Shown: piece by piece, positions 58,369-64,000 of the stretch | Numbering within the stretch: the first letter of the stretch is position 1 | Layout of the letters: every line of letters begins with the position of its first letter | Source of the DNA: Lentilactobacillus curieae | GTDB lineage: Bacteria > Bacillota > Bacilli > Lactobacillales > Lactobacillaceae | Assembly (NCBI RefSeq): GCF_000785105.2 | Contig: NZ_CP018906.1 | Coordinates: 1,364,001-1,428,000 of the forward strand | Length of the DNA stretch: 64,000 nucleotides | Direction: 5' to 3' | Translations under genes and position numbers: made by a program | The notes under the pieces: model-generated | The model's input: only the letters and a program-made list of their open reading frames with translations | The model's database searches: none | What the model was told of the DNA's origin: nothing

Positions 58369-58407
58369 TTTCTTTCCCCTTTCAAATAAATGGTATCTTG
58401 ACTTTAA

Positions 58408-59970
58408 TTAGGCGTTACTTTCGCTTCCGCCATCTGGGTTTTCATGCCGACGCTGGAAATCAGCAATGTTCTTGTACTCAGGTTGAAGTGAACGACTTAA
58501 TCGAATGTAAATAGGAACTAATTCGCGGTAAGCGGTAAAGTTCGCTGCGTCTGGATGATGTACATTTGTTGTCCCCACAAATTTTGAAACATCACTCAAA
58601 CTATCGATTAAGCCAAGGCTGTACATTCCAAGGGTTGCTGCACCAAGAGCGGTACTTTCAAAACTTTCTGGAATGGCAACGTCTTGCTCAAAGATGTCAG
58701 TGAGCATTTGGCGCCAAAGTTCTGAACGGGCGAAGCCACCACTAGCTTGGATACTAGTTGGTTTGCCGACAACTTCTTCAAGGGCGAGCATAACTGTGTA
58801 TAAGTTATAAACAATTCCTTCCAAAGCAGCCCGAATCATGTGTGCACGGGTGTGAGTTCTGGTTAAACCAAAGAATGAACCACGGGCGTTAGCGTCCCAA
58901 ATTGGGGCACGTTCGCCACCAAGGAATGGGAAGAAGAGCAATCCATCTGAACCTGCTGGAACCTTAGCTGCAATTTCAGTAAGTAAGTCATATGGATCAA
59001 TCTTCATTTGTTCTGCGGTAACCTTTTCAGGGGCGCAAAGTTGATCACGAACCCAACGGAAGACAACTCCACCGTTGTTAACTGGTCCGCCAACAACCCA
59101 CATATCCTTTGCAAGGTAGTAGCAGAATACTCGAGCCTTTGGATCAGTCTTTGGCTTGTCAGTTACAACCCGTACGGCACCTGAAGTACCAATGGTAACG
59201 GCAACGACGCCAGGCTTGATGGCGTTAACACCAAGGTTAGCTAATGGGCCATCTGAAGCACCAATGATAAATGGAGTATCAGCAGAGATACCAAGTACCT
59301 TAGCGTACTCTTCATGGATACCCTTTAATTGGTAGGTAGTATCAACTAATTCAGGAAGTTGATCAGCGGTTACACCGGCAACTTTAAGGGCTTCTTCATC
59401 CCAATCCATGTTGAAGATGTTGAAAAGACCAGTTGCGTTGGCAATTGAGTAATCTTCCTTTAATACACCAAACAATTTGTGGATAATGTATTCCTTAATT
59501 CCAACGAAATAACTAGCTTGCTTAAACAATTCCGGTTTGTCATTTCTGAGCCAGATTAGTTTAGTAAGTGGTGTCATTGGGTGGATAGGAGTACCGGTGT
59601 GTTGGTAAATCTCCATTCCTTTATCACTGTTCTTCAACTCATCAGCGTAGTGAACAGCACGGTTGTCACCCCAAGTAATGGCACGGGTAAGCGGCTTGTA
59701 ATTATCGTCCAATAAAATCAAGCTGTGCATAGCACATGAGAATGAAACTCCTTTAAGTTCACCCTCCGCCAGGTTTGCTTTTCTAAGAACCTCAGTAATT
59801 CCGTCTGACATTGCAGAAAAAATTTCTTCAGGATCTTCTTCGGCCATATCTGGCGTGTCTTGGTAAAGAGGGTACCCATTATTTGAGTAACCACTAACTT
59901 TCCCCTCTGTATCAAAAAGAACGGTCTTTACACTAGTCGTTCCAATGTCTACTCCCAGAGTGTAATCCAT
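58408..59970 (-). CDS. gntK: Gluconokinase (FGGY family)
   Basis: A 520-residue sugar kinase with two actin-like ATPase lobes: YTLGVDIGTTSVKTVLFD at the N-terminus (phosphate loop), WGDNRAVHYA, and GASDGPLANLGV and ASGGFARSELWRQML in the C-terminal lobe. Phosphorylates gluconate to 6-phosphogluconate, which enters the phosphoketolase pathway in heterofermenters. I chose the ATG with first base 59970 (MDYTLGVD) behind SD AAAGGAAG; the upstream in-frame extension runs through the operator region. Confidence 0.94.
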   Translation of the reverse strand: MDYTLGVDIGTTSVKTVLFDTEGKVSGYSNNGYPLYQDTPDMAEEDPEEIFSAMSDGITEVLRKANLAEGELKGVSFSCAMHSLILLDDNYKPLTRAITWGDNRAVHYADELKNSDKGMEIYQHTGTPIHPMTPLTKLIWLRNDKPELFKQASYFVGIKEYIIHKLFGVLKEDYSIANATGLFNIFNMDWDEEALKVAGVTADQLPELVDTTYQLKGIHEEYAKVLGISADTPFIIGASDGPLANLGVNAIKPGVVAVTIGTSGAVRVVTDKPKTDPKARVFCYYLAKDMWVVGGPVNNGGVVFRWVRDQLCAPEKVTAEQMKIDPYDLLTEIAAKVPAGSDGLLFFPFLGGERAPIWDANARGSFFGLTRTHTRAHMIRAALEGIVYNLYTVMLALEEVVGKPTSIQASGGFARSELWRQMLTDIFEQDVAIPESFESTALGAATLGMYSLGLIDSLSDVSKFVGTTNVHHPDAANFTAYRELVPIYIRLSRSLQPEYKNIADFQRRHENPDGGSESNA

Positions 59971-60001
59971 AAAAATAACTTCCTTTCTTAAAGTCAAAAA
60001 G

Positions 60002-60015
60002 AGCGGTATCCGTAT
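60002..60015 (+). repeat. Left arm of a 14-bp inverted repeat flanking the gluconate promoter
   Basis: AGCGGTATCCGTAT; its partner ATACGGGTACCGCT (60077-60090) is the reverse complement with one mismatch. It lies in the gntK leader between the predicted transcription start and the SD. Likely an operator half of a two-site arrangement (inference). Confidence 0.5.
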
Positions 60016-60047
60016 CGAAATAAAATAACTTAGATGATAGAATATAA

Positions 60048-60076
60048 ATGTTATTCGCAAATAAGACCATTACCAA
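60048..60076 (-). promoter_or_regulatory. Promoter of gntK-gntP
   Basis: Read on the minus strand: -35 TTGGTA (60076-60071), 17-bp spacer, -10 TAACAT (60053-60048). Expected start near 60041, giving a leader of about 70 nt. Confidence 0.5.
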
Positions 60077-60094
60077 ATACGGGTACCGCTTTCA
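60077..60094 (-). promoter_or_regulatory. cre-like box overlapping the right operator repeat
   Basis: On the minus strand 60094-60081 reads TGAAAGCGGTACCC, matching the CcpA consensus TGWAANCGNTNWCA except at the twelfth and last positions. It overlaps the right inverted-repeat arm (60077-60090) and abuts the -35 of the gluconate promoter. Confidence 0.5.
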
Positions 60095-60184
60095 AATTAA
60101 AATTTAGCATGTTGCAAACTCTAGGACAACTATAATGCCTTATGAGTTTTATTAGTTGCTACAATAGATTATATGGAAAAAAAT

Positions 60185-60222
60185 TTCACAAAGCAACCTT
60201 TTTGTTGTAAAATATTTACAAC
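60185..60222 (+). promoter_or_regulatory. rpiR promoter with palindromic operator over the -10
   Basis: TTCACA (60185-60190), 17-bp spacer, TAAAAT (60208-60213). The perfect inverted repeat GTTGTAAA-ATA-TTTACAAC (60204-60222) covers the -10 and start region, as expected for an autorepressor site. A TATAAT further upstream (60131-60136) has no good -35. Confidence 0.5.
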
Positions 60223-60251
60223 GACAACGAAATAATTAAGGGGTGAAACTA

Positions 60252-61097
60252 GTGAGTACACCAGTACAGTTATTAAAACAGTATTTTGACGATTTAAGCA
60301 GAACCAACAAGAAGATTGCCAGATATGTCATAGACAATCCACAAGATGCCTCTGAAGCAAACATTGAGGAACTTGCTGAAAAAACAAACACATCAACGGC
60401 ATCAGTTTCAAGGCTGGTGAAAACGCTTGGTTACAATAATTTTAGGGAATTCACACTGTCGCTTGCGTACACCCAGCTTCGACCACAAAATCTTCCTATA
60501 TTTAAGGATATTGACGCAAATGATACTTTAGATGTAATTGCAGACAAGACGTTTAACAGTTCACAGAGAGCCTTACAGGACACGAGAGCAGGTATAGAGG
60601 AAGCGGATTTTGCTAGAAGTGTTTTGAGAATTATTAATTGTGATCGACTTGGATTCTTTGGTTTAGGTGGCTCAGCCGTTGCTGCTTTGGACGGTTACCA
60701 TAAGTTTTTGAGAACCTCAATTGACTGTTTTTACCATCCGGACTTTGACGTGCAATTGATGCAAGCGGTAAAATTAGACCAAGACGATTGTGCAATTGTT
60801 ATTTCTCATTCCGGTAAAAACCGCCAGACGTTAAAATTATTGGAAACGTTGAAGGGTAATGGGGTAACTGTTATTGGAATTACTAGTTACATTGATTCCC
60901 CATTAGCACTTCACAGTGACATTACGTTTATTTCATCTAGTGATGAAGCTAATTACCGTTCTGAAGGAATGTACTCATTGATTGCGCAAATGACGATTAT
61001 TGATACTCTCTTTATGATGGCAACAGTTAGAATGGGACCAGCGACTGAAGAAACAATTCGCAACGTGCAGGGAATCATCGAGAGTACCAGAAATTAA
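60252..61097 (+). CDS. RpiR/MurR-family transcriptional regulator
   Basis: A 281-residue regulator: N-terminal RpiR helix-turn-helix domain (about residues 1-77; TSTASVSRLVKTLGYNNFREFTL) and a C-terminal SIS sugar-phosphate-binding domain (about 110-245; GLGGSAVAALDG, ISHSGKNRQTLKLL). Divergent from gntK-gntP, so it probably controls gluconate use in response to a sugar phosphate. I chose GTG 60252 (MSTPVQLLK), eight bases after SD AAGGGG; GTG 60243 is part of that SD. Confidence 0.9.
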   Translation: MSTPVQLLKQYFDDLSRTNKKIARYVIDNPQDASEANIEELAEKTNTSTASVSRLVKTLGYNNFREFTLSLAYTQLRPQNLPIFKDIDANDTLDVIADKTFNSSQRALQDTRAGIEEADFARSVLRIINCDRLGFFGLGGSAVAALDGYHKFLRTSIDCFYHPDFDVQLMQAVKLDQDDCAIVISHSGKNRQTLKLLETLKGNGVTVIGITSYIDSPLALHSDITFISSSDEANYRSEGMYSLIAQMTIIDTLFMMATVRMGPATEETIRNVQGIIESTRN

Positions 61098-61123
61098 ATC
61101 TGAAGCTTTAGGATGATGCTTAA

Positions 61124-61897
61124 ATGAAAAGACAAGACATTCAACCGATTTATAAACGAGCGAATAAGAATCGCAAGCTCTTTTTCCGGTGGAGTCTTGT
61201 CTTTTTGATTGTCTTGGTTATCGTGGGTGGTGGCTACACAATATATCATTTTCACCGTGAACAATTATTGAAACAGTACCCAGTTCGAGGGGTCTCCGTC
61301 AGCCAAACTGATGGTTACATTGATTTTGAGCAACTAAAAAATGACGACTATAAGTTTGTGTATTTAAAGGCGTCACAAGGATCAGTGTATACAGATGACA
61401 GTTTTAGTAATAATTTTCAAAGGAGCCAAGGATCTCAGCTACCAATTGGGGTATACCATGTGTTTTCATTCAGCAGTTCACCAGCATCCCAATTTAGAAA
61501 CTTTGTCCGTCAGGTAGGTTATGACACTGGAAGCCTACCCATCGGAATTGATGTGCAACCTTATGGTACATACAACAAAGACACCCTGAACTACAAACGG
61601 GTGTCTAAAAATTTAAAGCTATTCATTTCTAAACTTCGAAATTACTATCAACGTCCAGTGGTGATTTGGACTGACAAGTCGATAATTTCTGGAATGGATA
61701 TTCAAACCAACGACAACCAGCAGTTGTGGTTAAACGATGGCAAACTTGGCAAACCAAATTCGGACGCAACCTTTATTTTTGTTGATCCTAATGCTGCAGT
61801 AAAGATGGATAACCAAACAGCATTTCTAAACGAATCCGTGTTTAACGGAAACGAGAGCAAATGGCATCGATATCTTAATCAAATCTTGAGCCGCTAA
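61124..61897 (+). CDS. Membrane-anchored GH25-like protein with altered catalytic site
   Basis: A 257-residue protein: basic N-terminus, one membrane segment (about residues 24-43) and an extracellular GH25 (Chalaropsis lysozyme) fold. The family pattern can be followed (GYIDFEQLK, FVYLKAS, LPIGVYHVFSF), but the acidic residues are changed: the first Asp of GVDVS is S58, the Glu of the KATEG motif is Q85, and the catalytic Asp-x-Glu is D143-V-Q145. Muramidase activity is therefore doubtful. ATG 61124. Its stop codon overlaps that of the convergent DUF4828 gene. Confidence 0.8.
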   Translation: MKRQDIQPIYKRANKNRKLFFRWSLVFLIVLVIVGGGYTIYHFHREQLLKQYPVRGVSVSQTDGYIDFEQLKNDDYKFVYLKASQGSVYTDDSFSNNFQRSQGSQLPIGVYHVFSFSSSPASQFRNFVRQVGYDTGSLPIGIDVQPYGTYNKDTLNYKRVSKNLKLFISKLRNYYQRPVVIWTDKSIISGMDIQTNDNQQLWLNDGKLGKPNSDATFIFVDPNAAVKMDNQTAFLNESVFNGNESKWHRYLNQILSR

Positions 61898-62226
61898 GCT
61901 AGACTTAATTTATAAGTGGCGTTGTCTGATTCATCATAAAATTTTATCGGTTTGCCGGCATTAGTCTGGATTTCAATTTTATAGCCAAAGTTATCAACAA
62001 GAACCACTTCGTCCCGATCAGTTTTCTTAACCTGAACAGGGACCGAATGACGATCAATCTTGAGGTCAAACGCCGATTGGATTTCGAGGGTGTGTCTGTG
62101 AGAATTATTGTCAGTATAGTGATAAGTTCCTGGAAAAATGGGATTTTTGACTGAAGTTTTGTAAACATTGTTGTCCCGCTTTCTGAATAGTGACTGGAAT
62201 GGTTTGATTAGTGAGTTGAACTTCAA
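61894..62226 (-). CDS. DUF4828 family protein
   Basis: A 110-residue protein of unknown function of the DUF4828 type found in lactobacilli. A basic N-terminus (MKFNSLIKPFQSLFRKRD) is followed by a compact beta-rich domain (GTYHYTDNNSHRHTLEIQ ... VLVDNFGYKIEI). No signal peptide or clear membrane segment. The start is TTG (first base 62226) with SD GGAGGTAA on the minus strand. It converges on the GH25-like gene with overlapping stops. Confidence 0.8.
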   Translation of the reverse strand: MKFNSLIKPFQSLFRKRDNNVYKTSVKNPIFPGTYHYTDNNSHRHTLEIQSAFDLKIDRHSVPVQVKKTDRDEVVLVDNFGYKIEIQTNAGKPIKFYDESDNATYKLSLA

Positions 62227-62312
62227 TAAGTTACCTCCAAAATAGAAAATACCTGATTACTTGAATTTTAGTTATTGTAACGAATAAATATGACGAGACT
62301 AATAACGAGAAA

Positions 62313-62341
62313 TTTCAATCCTGTAAAAACCTTGTTACAAT
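62313..62341 (+). promoter_or_regulatory. Promoter of the oxidoreductase gene
   Basis: TTTCAA (62313-62318), 17-bp spacer, TACAAT (62336-62341); 25 nt before the chosen start codon. Confidence 0.5.
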
Positions 62342-62366
62342 AAGTAAAGAAGAAAGGATGATTCGA

Positions 62367-63368
62367 ATGATTAAACTTGGGGTTATTGGCACAAACTGGA
62401 TTACCCAACAATTTGTTGAAGCGGTCCAAACATTAAAGGAGTACGACTTTACTAGTGTTTATTCTCGGAAAGTGGAGACTGCCGAAGAATTTGCTAGCAA
62501 AAACGGAGCAAGTAATACTTACACTGATTTGAAAGAATTCTTTTCAAGCGACAATTTTGACACGGTTTACATTGCCTCACCAAACAGCCTGCACTTTGAC
62601 CAGGCAAAGCAAGCGATTGAGAATGGTAAGAATGTGATTGTTGAAAAGCCAGCGTTTGCTAACCAAAAACAAATGGCTGAATTTCAAACCTTACTTGCAA
62701 GTCATCCAGAAGTTAAGTTTTTTGAAGCTGCTAGAAATATCCACACAGCTAATTTCCATTCAATTGAAGACCAAATGGCAAAAATGGCTGGAATCTCTGG
62801 AGCAGAATTCACCTATTCTAAGTACTCGTCACGTTATGACAAAGTATTAGCAGGGGAAGAACCAAATGTATTCTCACTTAAGTTTGCTGGTGGGGCACTG
62901 CAAGACCTTGGTGTTTACACAGTGTACGACGCCGTAACTTTGTTTGGCCTACCAGAGGAAGTTGCCTACTTCCCTAAACTTGTTGCTACGGGAGTCGATG
63001 GCAAAGGAACTGCAATTTTAAAGTATTCCAAATTTGTGGTCACACTTAACTTTTCAAAAATGTCGAATTCACAGATGACATCTGAAATCGCCGGGTTAAA
63101 AGATTTTATTGAAATCGATGATGCTGGTGAGATTACCGAAGTTAGTTATCATGATGCCGACGGAAATCGCCAAGTAATTGGTAATTCAAACAAGGAAAAC
63201 CCAATGATTGAAGAAGCAATTGACTTTGCTAAGGTCATTGATAATCCTGAAGATTCTGAAATGCAACGTTTATACAAGTATTGGAATCAATTAAGTATTA
63301 ATGTAAATAAAGTATTGTTCAACCTTCGTCAGGACGCTAACATCGTGTTCGTTGACGAGGAGAAATAA
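62367..63368 (+). CDS. Gfo/Idh/MocA family NAD(P)-dependent oxidoreductase
   Basis: A 333-residue oxidoreductase: N-terminal Rossmann fold with LGVIGTNWIT (about residues 4-13, glycine-poor variant of GxGxxG), VYIASPNSLHFDQAKQAIENGKNVIVEKP (about 70-98) carrying the family EKP motif, and a C-terminal substrate domain. The usual substrates of this family are sugars or polyols; this one is unknown. ATG 62367 is chosen over ATG 62358, which abuts the SD AAAGGATG. Confidence 0.9.
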   Translation: MIKLGVIGTNWITQQFVEAVQTLKEYDFTSVYSRKVETAEEFASKNGASNTYTDLKEFFSSDNFDTVYIASPNSLHFDQAKQAIENGKNVIVEKPAFANQKQMAEFQTLLASHPEVKFFEAARNIHTANFHSIEDQMAKMAGISGAEFTYSKYSSRYDKVLAGEEPNVFSLKFAGGALQDLGVYTVYDAVTLFGLPEEVAYFPKLVATGVDGKGTAILKYSKFVVTLNFSKMSNSQMTSEIAGLKDFIEIDDAGEITEVSYHDADGNRQVIGNSNKENPMIEEAIDFAKVIDNPEDSEMQRLYKYWNQLSINVNKVLFNLRQDANIVFVDEEK

Positions 63369-63381
63369 TGGGAGAATTTTA

Positions 63382-64000
63382 TTGTTAGTTGAATTTGAAA
63401 AATTAAAAGAGCGACTGGGTTTTACGCAAACTACGGCTATTCAAAGAGCAGTTGCTGAGCCACTACGTGCTGGTAGAAGTGTTGTTGGAATCTCACCTAC
63501 AGGTTCCGGCAAAACCGTTGCGTTTATGGAGCCATTGCTAGAAAGAATTGAAGGCGCTGATGGTGAGGTTAGCATGCTGGTTTTAGAACCATCCGCCGAA
63601 TTAGCAATGCAAGTTTTCCGTGAAGTGTCTAAATGGGCAGATGAGATTGGACTATCAGCAATGTCAGCAATTGGTGGAGCCAACATCAGTCGCCAAATTG
63701 ATAAGCTAAAGGAACACCCTGAAATCGTTGTTGGAACGGTTGGCCGAGTGTCTGAATTGATTGATAAGGGAAAGCTGACACTTCATGAGCTTGATTCAAT
63801 GGTGATTGATGAAGCTGACAATCTGTTAAGTGAAGAAACTTTGGATCCCATTCGTGATATGGCGGATATGGCTCCCGATGATGTCACATTGGGATTGTTT
63901 TCAGCGACTAGAAATGATGTGTTAGACCACATTAATCGGTGGTTTACGCAAGACATTGAAATGATCGATGTTACCGATATTGATGACAGTATGGGGAAAA
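63382..64000 (+). CDS. DEAD-box RNA helicase, cut at the window end
   Basis: The first 206 residues of a DEAD-box helicase, read directly from the sequence. Motifs of the first RecA domain are present: Q-motif region (LGFTQTTAIQRA), motif I SPTGSGKT, Ia LEPSAELAMQ, Ib GTVGR, II DEAD and III SAT. The C-terminal domain lies outside the window. The start is TTG 63382 with SD GGGAGA eight bases upstream, 13 nt after the oxidoreductase. Resembles CshB-like helicases, but the exact subgroup cannot be fixed. Confidence 0.93.
   Translation, partial: MLVEFEKLKERLGFTQTTAIQRAVAEPLRAGRSVVGISPTGSGKTVAFMEPLLERIEGADGEVSMLVLEPSAELAMQVFREVSKWADEIGLSAMSAIGGANISRQIDKLKEHPEIVVGTVGRVSELIDKGKLTLHELDSMVIDEADNLLSEETLDPIRDMADMAPDDVTLGLFSATRNDVLDHINRWFTQDIEMIDVTDIDDSMGK

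Overview
The window reads as a chromosomal housekeeping segment from a low-GC Gram-positive bacterium of the family Lactobacillaceae. This rests on the firmicute ribosomal gene order running through secY-adk-infA-rpmJ-rpoA into ecfA1-ecfA2-ecfT-truA-rplM-rpsI, zinc-type S14 and L36, frequent TTG starts behind strong Shine-Dalgarno (SD) sequences, the pcrA-ligA-camS-gatCAB-dagK-rlmD block, and a lactobacillus-type FabT-controlled fab/acc operon ending in fabI-birA. A gluconate permease/kinase/RpiR group would suit a heterofermentative lactobacillus. The species is not determined. I see no mobile element, CRISPR array, rRNA, tRNA or broken gene. The last gene is cut by the window edge.

Layout. 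1-14066: the S10-spc-alpha ribosomal supercluster (rpsJ to rplQ), with a hairpin at the rpsQ/rplN junction and an internal promoter before infA. 14235-17502: the shared energising module of the ECF vitamin transporters, and truA. 17522-18533: rplM-rpsI with its own promoter, a nested-hairpin leader and a terminator. 18649-22127: an ECF S component, a DUF2187 protein, a GH73 muramidase-like protein, xpt and a degenerate PurK-like ATP-grasp protein. 22162-33328: replication/repair (pcrA, ligA), lipoprotein CamS, amidotransferase GatCAB, lipid kinase DagK, rRNA methyltransferase RlmD. 33512-36598: a quaternary-ammonium (osmolyte) ABC transporter. 36679-41685: a deoxynucleoside salvage operon (deoC-deoB-deoD-deoR-pdp) under a promoter with a cre box. 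41721-43699: a secreted S53 (kumamolisin-like) protease. 43756-53730: the complete type II fatty acid synthesis operon. 53790-56999: birA, menG and an ABC-F protein. 57016-61097: gluconate permease and kinase, divergent from an RpiR regulator. 61124-64000: a GH25-like membrane protein, a DUF4828 protein, a Gfo/Idh/MocA oxidoreductase and the start of a DEAD-box helicase.

How the genes work together. The first quarter builds ribosomes, RNA polymerase alpha and the Sec channel. The EcfAAT module serves S components such as the one at 18649. The fab/acc operon makes malonyl-ACP and elongates acyl chains, BirA biotinylates its AccB, and FabT represses the operon. The deo operon turns nucleosides into bases plus glyceraldehyde-3-phosphate and acetaldehyde. 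The gnt genes feed gluconate into the phosphogluconate pathway.

The most notable observations are: two genes (truA and the osmolyte-binding lipoprotein) whose only well-spaced start codon is ATT; two tandem fab promoters, each with a FabT palindrome over its -35, separated by a terminator-like hairpin and followed by an 18-bp perfect palindrome; a PurK-like protein lacking the PurK catalytic motifs; a second FabZ lacking the catalytic His; a GH25-like protein lacking the acidic catalytic residues; and paired operator-like repeats around the gluconate promoter. No wholly new multi-gene system is evident.
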